From: Sipunculus nudus
Lineage: Eukaryota > Annelida > Sipuncula > Golfingiida > Sipunculidae
Assembly (NCBI GenBank): GCA_026874595.1
Contig: CM049316.1
Location: 55,561,676 to 55,625,675 of the forward strand
Reading direction: 5' to 3'
DNA: 64,000 bases
Made by a program: the position numbers and the translations under genes. Position 1 is the first letter of the stretch. Every line of letters starts with the position of its first letter. Positions 1-10,700 of the stretch are shown piece after piece. The notes under the pieces were generated by a model, which saw only the letters and a program-made list of their open reading frames with translations, made no database searches and had not been told where the DNA came from.

Positions 1-126
1 ACTATGAGGTGCTTTAGAGAATTCCCCGCCATGTGTAGCCATGCCAGAAGTGACTGCCAACAACTTCCTGGGAGCTCAAAGGCAGTGGAACAAACATGGA
101 AAACCTGCAGCCGACCACCAACACAG
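1..126 (+). other. Open frame at the window edge ending at a donor-like site
   Basis: From base 1 the plus strand is open in one frame for about 42 codons up to ACACAG/GTATCT. The sequence is base-balanced, with cysteines in segments CFREFPAMCSH and EQTWKTCSRPPTQ. The other two plus frames stop at once. One minus frame is open too. No domain is recognised and the other end lies outside the window, so this may be a partial exon or a chance opening. Confidence 0.18.
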
Positions 127-1080
127 GTATCTGATAGAGTGTTTTTTTTTTTCATATTAAAGGCCTCTTGATCTCCTGTTTACAGACCATTGTCTTTTTC
201 ACAGTCACTTCATCCATGTATTGCATATAGTATGAGCTGATAAATGTTTTTTACTGAAAACTAAGCAAATTGCATTCTGACATTAAGTAAATTATGAATT
301 GATAAAATGAGTTATTAAAGGGTAATTTTCAAATTTACAGTAGACCTATAATGATCCACACATTTTTCTCACTGGCATATTGGTTAATGTATTTTTAAAT
401 CTATTGATCCTATAAAACTTATTATTTACACGGTATGTTCATTAATTGATGGCTCTTCTGCAAGAATATGTACAATAAAGAGTCACCTCTGGTACACTTT
501 TTTAATTATATTTAAATTAAGTTCTCATAAGTCATGACATCATTGTCAATCAGATAAATTTCATACTATTATATCAAATGCTCAAAAATCAATGGAAATC
601 AAAGTCATTTTGTTAACAAAAGTCGTCTTCAATTCATTTCCCGTATGGCCAATACCTATTGTGTGTAAAAGGCCTGTATATGACTAAATTAACAACCCCA
701 TCAATACGGAGAAGAATGTCCTAGAAACTCTCCAAACAGAACAGGGTCTATCAGGCGCTGTTCAGACAGGGCAGTGTGTGTACACTATGGCTTATGGACC
801 CTCCGCTACATCTCTGATTGAGTTTGCTCTTCATCGGTTACTCAGTTAGGCCTGGTCAATCTCAAAGGCCACTTGTACACTAATATTTACCACATTACTA
901 ACTTAATCAATAGAGCCTGCTCAGACTTCCTGGTGTTCCGTTTGTTTACGTTAGGGTCCAGGGAGGCTGAATCATGGATTTATGACATCACATGGCCAGG
1001 TGTCACGGCCAATAGTCACCAAAGGTGTAACATAATCCTTCAGAAATGTCTAATCTTCACATTCACCCTTGGTTCCTGAA
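127..1080. other. AT-rich non-coding stretch
   Basis: The sequence is intergenic or intronic in character. Between 700 and 1080 the composition is more balanced, but no splice-supported frame or repeat was found. The small frame at 873-1079 is not convincing. Confidence 0.5.
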
Positions 1081-2245
1081 GAAAGTTAACCCTAACTCTG
1101 TTGATTTTCCAGCTAGAAGCTACCAGAACTCTCTCCTGCTGAGTGGTGATGTGTCAGAAAACAGTGGACATGTATACTGAGATGCACCATGTTTTTTTAA
1201 TGGAAGAGTAAACAAAACTTCATATAAATTCCAAGAAAGACATAACAGAGTTTACACACTGAAAATGTTGAATCTTCGCACACACAAAAACTTTTACAAT
1301 GATCAGGTTTAATTGGTTTAATTTACATCCATTTACCCTGAGAAACCAAACTCTGTTTAACATACTGGACATTATCATAGGGAGGAAGGTAAGGTACATT
1401 ATATACAGAGTAATATGCAGACTCCCTGTTTTGTACACACTTAACTGCTGCAGTAACCAGAGACAGGTTTTGTCAAACTTCCTCACTGCCAGCACTTCCA
1501 CCTAACTGGCGAACTGAGAAACTCAATATTTCTGTGAGCCAGGAAGGTACATATACAGGGACATAGGCATACTTTTGTTTAATATACAAATAACATTTAC
1601 AGTAATCAGAGATCAACTCTGTTGAATTTCACTTTTCCAAGCAGACTGCAACAATCCTCACATTTTGCAAACTGAGAAACCGAACCATTCAGGAAGCCCC
1701 AGCCCATAGATATACAGAGAACTGCATACATTGTCTCCTTTCATGTACTTAACTCCTGAAGTACTCAGAAACTAACTCTGTTTAATTCCCAGGCCTTTCC
1801 TGCAGAACATATCTGCCTAATTGTAAAACAATATCATGGAAAGATTTTAAACAGAGATGCATGCCATATTTACATTTGAATACACAAACTTTTATGATAA
1901 CCAGAATTAGTTTTGTTGATTTCTTGGCTTGTTCATCACTTCCACTATAGAGACTGGTAACAATGGTCTTATAGTAAACCAAGACGAATGCTGACATCAG
2001 TCACAGCCCAGAAACTGGGTTCCACAATCTACCAGGAAACCATCAAATGCATATAAATAGAGAAATAATGCCAACACCTGCAGTTTTCATACCTATAAAC
2101 TGGACAATGAAAAAGCCAAGCAAGTGACTGGCAGAAACTAAACTCAGATGCACCACATTTGTAGACATAACTTTTGGGAACTTCTGTCATAATCAGACAC
2201 TTGCACTGTTGAATTTCTGGACTTAGTGGGTTGAATTTCTGGACT
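1081..2245. repeat. Degenerate tandem array, ~130-148-bp unit
   Basis: A motif resembling AACTCTGTTGAATTTCCAGG recurs near 1088, 1352, 1617, 1766, 1908 and 2203. Spacings are about one or two times 130-148 bp. The neighbouring motifs ACTTTTACAGTAATCAGAGA and CATATACAG also recur. Units are strongly diverged, so this is an old satellite-like array. A short 28-bp duplication (TTGAATTTCTGGACTTA, twice) lies at 2209-2250. Confidence 0.5.
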
Positions 2246-2329
2246 TACTAACCCACTGTCTCTTTAAAGAAACTCATAACTGGCAGTTGCTTACCTGCAA
2301 CAAGCAACAAAAGCTACAAGCAGACATTG

Positions 2330-2822
2330 AGAAACAAAATACATGAACTTCATCCAGATCCAGCCTGTCCTTATTTGTCTTCATTGGCTACCCATTGAAT
2401 ATAGGTTGCAATATAAGGTTTTATTATATACTTTTAAATCACTATATGCACTTGCACCAGCATATATTGGTGAACTAGTTGAGTGGTACCAACCAGCATG
2501 AGCTCTTAGATCAGCCTCTTATGTATATTTAAAGTTCCTAAGTCAAGGACGATTACATATGGAATCAGATCCTGTAGAACTGCAGCTCACATTATTTTTA
2601 TGGAATGGACTTTCAAGTCACATCAGAAAAGATCTCTCATTTTTCACTTTTAAGAAACTTTTAAGGACTGACCTTTATAAACAGTCATATATTAATTGAT
2701 TGTATATCTTTTTGTAGTATTTTATGTTCTAAGTGGATACATTTTATGTATTGTACAGTGCCTTAGAGCATGTTTTAGAATATGAATAGGGCGCTTTACA
2801 AATGCTGGATATTATTATCCAA
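2330..2822 (+). mobile_element. CR1/L2-type LINE, 3' tail fragment
   Basis: A plus-strand frame encodes LHWLPIEYRLQYKVLLYTF followed by KSLYALAPAYIGELV. This is the conserved region near the C-terminus of the reverse transcriptase ORF in CR1/L2/Jockey-group non-LTR retrotransposons. The frame then meets a TGA after WYQPA and continues degraded. The 3' end reads GGGCGCTTTACAAATGCTGG and then ATTATTATCC, the usual LINE tail of this group. The body is 5'-truncated and inactive. Confidence 0.75.
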
Positions 2823-2829
2823 AGTTAGT

Positions 2830-5320
2830 GTTAAGATTCTATATGGGAGAGAAAACACAGAAACAGTTCAGATTGGATGCAGAATAATTCCTTCTACAAT
2901 GATGTTCAATAAGATGAAATTTGCTATCAAGGAATGGGGAAAAATAAAGAGCAAGGTTGGCCTATTCAAAGAGGCACCATACACTATACTAAGGGTAGAT
3001 TACCATTATAAATGTATTTATATCTGTGTACTGAAGGCTCAGGATTCCTTCTAATTTTACAATGTCAGCTAGAAACTGATAATTTATATGGATAGAGAAT
3101 TTCTTGGATTATTTTATTCTTCAATGGCCTAAAGTGTAATACCAGCTTTGATATGCTGGTGGGAGAATCTGACTCTTGTGAACAAAGATAAAATTGAACA
3201 GATAAGTAAAGTAGCAGAAAAGTTATTGGTTTTAATTTACAGGACATAAATACTATTTATGAACATAAATGAACATGGATATGATGAAAAGCATGTTTGA
3301 AGGTAAAAGCTTGCTCAGTGATTATACTTCCTGTAAGATCAGGTCGAAAGCTGCAGTCTCTTAAATGCAGAATAAACTGGTACTCAAATCATTTGTACTG
3401 AAAAGGATTAGAATGTATAATGCATAGACACATCACAATCTTATTACGTATTTCTTTTTGTATTCTTCTTATTATAATAATCACTATGTCTTTGTTATCT
3501 TCACTCAGCACTATATCTTAAGATTTCATCCACAAGACAAATTCTTGTTTTGGTATAGGATAAATCTTGTATTTTGTAGAATCTTATATTCACAGCTACT
3601 GCTAGCAGTCAGACATGGTGTGATGTTAAATTTCTTATATCCAATTTCAAACTGCATGAATTTTTGAGTAATATAGTGGATGGAAGAAAGACATGAAAAC
3701 TGAGTCAACTGAGTTCTCAAACAGAGCCAGGATTTAAGCACTCATGCAAAAGAAATTCTAAGAGAAAACACAAGCTACTTTAGATTAAGATTTATTTTGA
3801 AGTTTTCAATTTAATGGAATTAGTAGATAACCAATTTCTACAGATTTAAAAGGCAGTTAATTAACAAACACTGGTGGAAAAGTCACTGCAGTCCAAAATA
3901 CTGTTAACCACAAAACATTAAAATCAGTTTCATCATATCTAACATTTGACTGAAAGAGATTAGTATGATTTTGTAAAATGCCTTTACCAAACTTTCCAAG
4001 TTTAATCATATACCCAACTTTTAATGAGCACTGATTTGTCATTCCATGTGTGTTTGGGTACAATGGTTTTCCAAATTTGACCTTCTTTATGGAATCTAAC
4101 TTTTATCTGAAAATTGATTGTTGCCAATCAATGTATGTTAAGGTACAATGGAGATCCTGAACCTCTGGAGACCATTGATGACATATCAATTCTGATATAA
4201 ATTTTAATGGATCCACCATGTATACAGTAATTACTGAGAATAATACCATCTCATAAAAGTGTATACACTCTAAATTTTTCTTAAGCCTAGAAAAAGTTCT
4301 TAATGCCACACTGGAAACATTTATAATACATAAAGCCTCATCCAAGACTTTCGCTGAATGACCTCTGGCTTGGAAAAAGCATGATCGTTACTGCTGAGTG
4401 CTTCCTGGAGCAATCAATATTAATAGCTAATTGCAGGGGTGGGTAAGTAAACAATATATTTCTGAATAAAATTGGCTATAAAGATTCATGGCATGCAATT
4501 AGGAAGAGTAATACCTCGTAAAATCTCTCATATGTCAATAGTTTCTTCCCACAATGGGACACCTGGATTTGGGCAAGAATCAGAAACATCCAATGGCATA
4601 GAGGAAGCGAAAATTGAAATTATCCAAACATCAAATGAGAAATACAGAAAAACAAAATGATATGAACTACTGAGAATATAAAGTTTTTAATGCTCTTGGA
4701 TTTTCATTTCAGATTTACTAAAATTACTGCAAATTTCATTTTTGACAATACTGACTGGAATATACAAAATTATAACAGATAACCCTGCCTGAATTTTTAT
4801 AAAAGAACATACTGTTAATGATATTTACATTTAGGAGGTTCTTGAAAATTACTAATGCATGAGAAAAAATTCCCTTTTCACTGATCAAATATCTTACAAT
4901 CTTCAAAAAAGTTTTTATACCAAAGTTATACTAATAAAGACAGTGCTAAAAACTTGTGAATGTCTAAAATATATGAATATATGAATTTAAAATTAATTTC
5001 TTTAATTTAAGAATTGAACAAAGAACTAAGAACACTGATGAATTAACCTGTGATCAGATTTAAAACTTAAAGGTCATAAATGGAAATAAAAAAAAAAAAT
5101 TGGGAGGCAATAAAGTATCTTCCTACACTTAATTAAAAACAAAACAACTTGGTAAAACATACTGAGACTTGTCTTAAAATTTAAGAGGAAACAAAGAAAC
5201 ACTAGGAATAAGTCTGCAGACATCATTAGCACTTTTTGAGAGGTAAATAAACTTCTAGGAGACAATGTTAAATAAGTAAAGTCAGTTTGTGCCATCTTAT
5301 CACCACCAGCCCCCCAGTCC
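2830..5320. other. AT-rich non-coding stretch
   Basis: No gene, strong repeat or splice-supported exon was seen. The small open frames on both strands are AT-rich chance openings. Confidence 0.5.
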
Positions 5321-5329
5321 AGGCAAGAA

Positions 5330-5890
5330 ACGCACTAAATAATGCAACATGGCTCATTTGAAACTGGCCAGGAAGAACACGAAAGCATTTGACCTATATC
5401 TCCACAGACTAGGGTTCGGATATGTACGGTCCCTAAAGAGACTTATGGGTGAAAAACTACTTGGTTTGCACCTCTCCTCGCAAATAACAAGAGCGTTTCT
5501 CTGTCTGCAGATTGCTGGACCTGCTGTTAACAGGAGAGGGAATCATTTGCTTTTTTTCCGATGCACCCAAACAGAGAGAAGACCATATTTATTGGCTCCT
5601 CCATCTGACTGGAGACTAGTTTGATCACTTGACCTAGGGCCCAATAGTCTCCGATTTATTGTTTGATGCTCTGTTTTTATGTGGAATGATATGTAGCATT
5701 AATGACCAGGACAGGTGAGTGTTGTCTGGGACAGAGGCTGCGTCATCGGCAAATGGAACAAGAAAGAAACCACTAACTTTCTGATTTTTCTTAGTGCTGC
5801 TGCCAACTGTGACAAACAGCAACAATCTGGTTCATGCTGCTTGATGGTCTCAGCAGAAGGTAGCGTACACAACTGAATATTTTGCACAAA
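5330..5890. other. Base-balanced island with splice-like sites on the plus strand
   Basis: This block is less AT-rich than its surroundings. On the plus strand it has a strong acceptor-like site (TTTCTCTGTCTGCAG at about 5510) and a consensus donor (GACAG/GTGAGT at about 5715). The enclosed ~200 bp has stops in the longest frame after about 38 codons, so a coding exon is unlikely. It could be an exon of a non-coding transcript or a conserved regulatory block. Confidence 0.25.
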
Positions 5891-6772
5891 ATTTGATACA
5901 TATTTAAGATATTCTTAGTTCAGGGTACAGTATTTTATTTATTACTACTATACACAAGCATGATATTCTGAATAACGGAAATATATATGTTATCCAGATG
6001 TTCCCAAGATATTCTGAGCTTTAGGTACAACTTATTACCCTCATATTCTCATCAAAATCTACCATATATAATCTGTAAAAATCTTAATGATTGGTACCAT
6101 AAATAATCCAGATACTCATAGATGTTGTTATGTATCATTCAGATTTTATACAGTATACAATACATCATTCAGTATTCTGGGCCACATTTGAAATATCTGT
6201 TGTAAAATTTCTAGTAACAAATCTTACTCTTTAAAGCTTTTAATGATACATGTAGCACTTTTACACTGACAATTAACCTATCACATTTCGTTTTAATACT
6301 GGCTACCAAGAAATAAAATTTGCACTCTGTTATCTTTTTTTTAATTTTCTGAATACATCAGACTGAATCTATATGACATTGTTGTGTGCAAATAGATACA
6401 GATACGCTGAGTGTTTCTAAATGCTTCAAAATGACACATATTCTTTTGTTGCTAGGCAACCTATCTATCATTATTGAATTGTTCATGTGTAATTTGATCC
6501 ACACAATGAGATCAAACATGAAGTCATGTCAGTCTCTGTGTGCTATTTATATAAGCTTTAATTATTCTACATATATAGCTATGCCACAGGGCAATAGCAC
6601 TTAACCCTTAATTAGACATATATTATTTGCTTGAAATGTATCAAGCATGCTGCAAAACTGTTATACTGAATAATAATAATTGACTTCTGGGATGATTAGT
6701 ACTTTTACAATTAATGTTTAAATTTTGACGTTTCCCCCATAATGTTTAGATTTCTATGTATTCTGCGCCAAT
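5890..6772. other. AT-rich non-coding stretch
   Basis: Nothing distinctive was seen apart from many TATA- and ATTA-rich words. Confidence 0.5.
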
Positions 6773-6777
6773 GTGCC

Positions 6778-7020
6778 TCAACATCTCATATTCTGCCTCC
6801 ATCTATACAGAGATGAGGATTTACTGGTGTTCTCCGGGAAGACAGTGGTATTAATGAATTCTAAAGCCACTCCATCACTGTCAACTGTTATTACACCTTC
6901 TTCCTTCCAAGAAATAAGCCCACAGCCAACATCAGGCAATCCATTTATCACCGCAGGACTCCTGTTGAAATCTGCGATAAGGTCAGCAAGTTCACTAGAA
7001 ACCCTAAGTAGCATCACCAT
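6778..7020 (-). CDS. Unrecognised open frame, possible downstream exon
   Basis: An 80-codon minus-strand frame runs from an ATG to a TGA near 6778, in balanced sequence amid AT-rich DNA. Segments such as VGCGLISWKEEGVITVD and SDGVALEFINTTVFPENTS are mixed and hydrophilic, unlike chance AT-rich translations, with possible N-glycosylation sites (NTT, NTS). Candidate minus-strand acceptors are an in-phase AATAG just before the ATG (weak tract) and ACCTTATCGCAG at about 6975 (better, phase 1). A possible donor is A/GTAAAT at about 6833. I recognise no domain. The plus strand is also open (6773-7048) and has its own plausible acceptor, CTCCATCTATACAG, so the coding strand is not settled. Confidence 0.3.
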   Translation of the reverse strand: MVMLLRVSSELADLIADFNRSPAVINGLPDVGCGLISWKEEGVITVDSDGVALEFINTTVFPENTSKSSSLYRWRQNMRC

Positions 7021-7139
7021 GGAATTCTATTGTCAGGCTAACTCTTGATGGTATCATTAGTTAAGATGAGTGATCACATAAAAATGATATAAATATTGTA
7101 AGCACTGACTTCTTAAATGAAGTTAAGTGTTGATACCAA

Positions 7140-7400
7140 ATAACAGGCTCAGTTGTGGTGTCCATGTACACACAGTCAGGGTCATGTTGTGGAATCCAGT
7201 GAAGGCAGGAGACATGCACTAGCCTTGTGCCTACAAGGTTGTGGGTTTGTGTCCTGATCTGACTCCTTTCTGTGCTAAGACTTATGGCCAAAGTCTTTAC
7301 CACAAGGGTTTGCTGTCTCAAACCCAGAGTGAATGGGTTTGTCATAGATTTCCTTGCATTTAAATCAGTTAGGAAACCAAAAGAGGCAGACAATAGAGGT
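7140..7400. mobile_element. Possible SINE-like fragment
   Basis: GGTTTGTGTCC at about 7243 resembles a tRNA B box (GGTTCGANTCC), and about 150 bp of balanced sequence follows. An A box is not clear and no target duplication was found. A 114-codon minus frame across this block looks incidental. Confidence 0.3.
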
Positions 7401-7492
7401 GACAAATTTAATTTTTCGGGGAACTACAATGAATTTAATGGTTAAAAAATATTTACTACGAACTGGCTGCCTTGTGATTCTGTTTCTGGGGA

Positions 7493-7508
7493 GGGGGGGG
7501 GGGGGGGG
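7493..7508 (+). repeat. Poly-G tract (16 G)
   Basis: An uninterrupted run of 16 G, just below the putative 3' part of the minus-strand gene. Similar runs occur at 34826-34839 (14 G) and, as C, at 40917-40937 (21 C). Confidence 0.95.
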
Positions 7509-7634
7509 AGACCATGGATAATGCGGGCGTCACAAATTAAAGTGCTGTTAAGATTTCTTAATAAATACACTGCCTTTACACAATACACCTGATCAGCCGA
7601 GTTAATCACTCTCTGTAGCATAATTTTCAGTTAC

Positions 7635-7738
7635 CTTACAATACTCAGCTGTCTTGTCACACTCAGACCCATCACAATGACAAACATGAAAATATAAGAC
7701 ATGCTGACACTTATCTTTCACGTCACACTTTGCTTGAC
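7635..7738 (-). CDS. Candidate cysteine-rich exon following the LDLa exon
   Basis: A CATCTAG acceptor lies 37 nt below the LDLa donor, and an AAG/GTAACT donor lies at 7633-7634. The enclosed 104 bp begin in phase 1, matching the end of the LDLa exon, and end in phase 0. The joined frame gives Gly-Gln-Ala-Lys-Cys and then short segments including KDKCQHVLYFHVCHC and DGSECDKTAEYCK. There are seven cysteines in 35 residues. The spacing is not a standard LDLa or EGF domain; CDGSEC recalls a degraded LDLa end. Without the second donor the frame runs to a stop at 7602, which would make this a terminal exon. Phase fit and cysteine content support it; the unusually short intron counts against it. Confidence 0.45.
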
Positions 7739-10700
7739 CTAGATGAATACCGTTAGAACACAAGCTGACACTCACCTGAGTTGTCACACTTAGCGCCATC
7801 ATGTTCAGTCTCATCACTGTAGTCACCACAGTGATCAACATCATCACACATCAGCTCTGTATCTATGCACTTCTTATTTCCACACTGGAATGTTGAACCA
7901 CAATTCTCCCCTGTAAAAAAAGTAACAGAAAGTAGAAATTTATAAAGGGGAAAAAATGGGGCTTTATGTATGCAAGCTGAGATGTCCCTAGAGAAACAGC
8001 CATCCTCATTAGAATATGGTGGACATGGGCAACCCTGGCTGCCACAGGTTAAGGTCAATCCGAATCTTATGACAGTTTGAATCTTTCCATTTAATTGTTT
8101 GTCTCTTCATAAATTTTGTTGGGACAACATAGGATTAATTAATTTCTAAACTGATCATGCTAGAGGATAGTTTATTAAGTTGCAATCTGTACCTCGTTAT
8201 TATAACTTTACAGTTACTCTGTGACAGTGGTTTCTTATACCATTTCTTTTTAGTCATGTAGATAATCCAGGCCAGGTCCCCCAGGACATCACCTGGTGTA
8301 CATATCCAGGTAGTAATGGACTATTTGCCTCCACCAGGAGAGTATGTGTGTATGAGTTTTTGTGTGTGTTTGTGTTGTCTTTGTGCATGTTTGCTCACAA
8401 CATAACTCATGCAATCATGGACAGAATTTCATGAAAATATCAGGGCATTTCAGCAATGGGCCAATGATGAATCCATTAGATTTTGGTGTAAATCTGGCAC
8501 ATGATCAAGATTCAGGTACATCATGAATGAGTATTCACAAATGCACAGTCATTAATGCATGAATGAACATGGGAATATGGGCTGATTAAGTGAATACAAA
8601 CATGGTTTTGGGAGCATCCAACAATAGAGACCCCTGTCACATGGCGGAGGCTTGAATTCCTTAGAATGCAGATTTCTAGTTTACTTGTTTTTCTCCTTTA
8701 CGTTAAATCAGCCTGAACCAGCATCATTTGCAGGGATACTTATGCAGGAATGGCCTTATATTCATTTTGGAACCTCACACTGGATTTCTGGTGCCCATTT
8801 CCTTTCTCCTTTTCCTTTTTCTTTACTATAAGCTTGCATGTTTAGCCTTGGTGGAGGTGTTTGCAATTGCACTGCATACACCTCTGGTTCTTTTAGAACT
8901 TGAGAACATCAGAGCTGTGATGTAGATCTGAGAGACAAACTCTTTAATCTGAAGAAAGTATAGCTCTGGCATCCTTTGAATTCCACATCAAAAGGTCTCT
9001 GTCACAGCGGTGAAGAACCAGTCTGATATCTCATTAACAGCACGCTGCAGCAGCGCTGAAAAATACTGACATACAGCTGCCATTCAAGGAAAGTAAGAAA
9101 ATTTCAAATTACACAGTCATCACATCTAATGCTTCCGTCTTAATGAAAGCGCCCCCTTATTTTGCTACAGACAGGAAGGAAGTCCTATCACACTTGGAGC
9201 TTCAGGCATGACAGGTTTCCATGCCCTGAAATCCTCTGGTAATGAGGTAAAAATTGACACTAGCTTTTATGGCTTTATCTGCTGAAACAGCATTCCCACA
9301 TCCAGGTCTCTAAATTCAAAGTAAGATCTGGGTAAATGTAACCCAGCAAACAGCATGCTTAACTAGATACACATCATGGCAGTCGCACGAATATATGGAT
9401 AACTGTAACTCTTGTGTCTGATTATGTTTTTTTTTATTTCTACTACTGTATCTTCTCTTTTATGTTTTTTTCATACAATTAGTAAACTCCTCATGCATTG
9501 GTTCTGGACTATAACTCTGTCAATGTAACAAATGCTTGCAAAGTAGGTATAGCCCAGATTTGCAACCATAAGGACTGCACAAGACTAAGACCAATCTTCA
9601 GACAAATGAGAGTGGGTTAACCAGGGTTTAGAACTTGGATGCATAATGTGAAACCCTGCTCCCACTGGTCTGCTTATCCCAGGTCCTGTGTATACCACCT
9701 GGTGGTGAAAGCTAGCATGATCACTTTAGCAAGCAGTGGTTAAATGAATATTTATATGACAAATGCAGCATATAACTACTCTGTAAGAGTGTAACATTTT
9801 ATTAGGGGTGTAATGATGTATCAGTGCACTGAAATATCACAATAAATCATCAAATGTGGTATCTGTATCCCTGATGATACCTGGTCATCTGATAAAAAGT
9901 TATATTTTTGAGAAAAGTGTTAATTGCACCTTTCATATTCAATTCTATTTTCTTCTTGTGGCATGAAAGACACCTTATACATGTCATATTTGTGTTCTTA
10001 ATACAAATACAGTGGTACAAAGGTATAACAAATATAACTGTTTATGTACTCTGATAGAGATCTTTTTTTCTGCAGATTTCTCGTGTTATAATAAAGTTGT
10101 TGTGATTGAGGAATAGGATTTTAATACAACTGATGTAAAAAACGCCAGAGACACAACTTTTCCCACAAATGGCTACAAGAAAGAGCCACAATTTTTTCAA
10201 TGAAAACTTAAGATAAACAGACTATTTTCTTATTAAAAACAACATAGGAAGCTGAACTTTTCTGTCAAATCTGCTTTACAGTAAATGAACCCTACACCAT
10301 TAACTTCAGAAACTACTAGCTCTCTTGGCTTCATCTTTGTAAGTCCACCATTAGAAAAAAGAATCAAAGCCTAGCTTGGTTTACTTATTCCTGAAAAGTA
10401 GCGAAAACGAAAACGCCAACTCATTGGCATTACATATTAAGTCCAAACACAGGAAACCCATTTTGAGAAATGGCCAGGTAATAAAGTTATTGAAAGAAAG
10501 CTCATACATCATCCAAATCCGGCCATGTCTGTAATCAAGAATCAACGAAAAAAGTTGGAAACTCATTGGAGATCAAGCATTTACTTGTAAAGGGTTAATG
10601 GAAGTGGGGCTGGACAACAGAGAGCATATTGCTGACTGAATTATGGGGTACCCTGGGATTGGTAATCAGAGCCGCCCAAAGAATCTCCAGGACAACGTAG

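Noticed and set aside
7061-7405. 114-codon minus frame
   Set aside because: It coincides with a SINE-like block, has no domain, and lies outside the phase-consistent exon chain.
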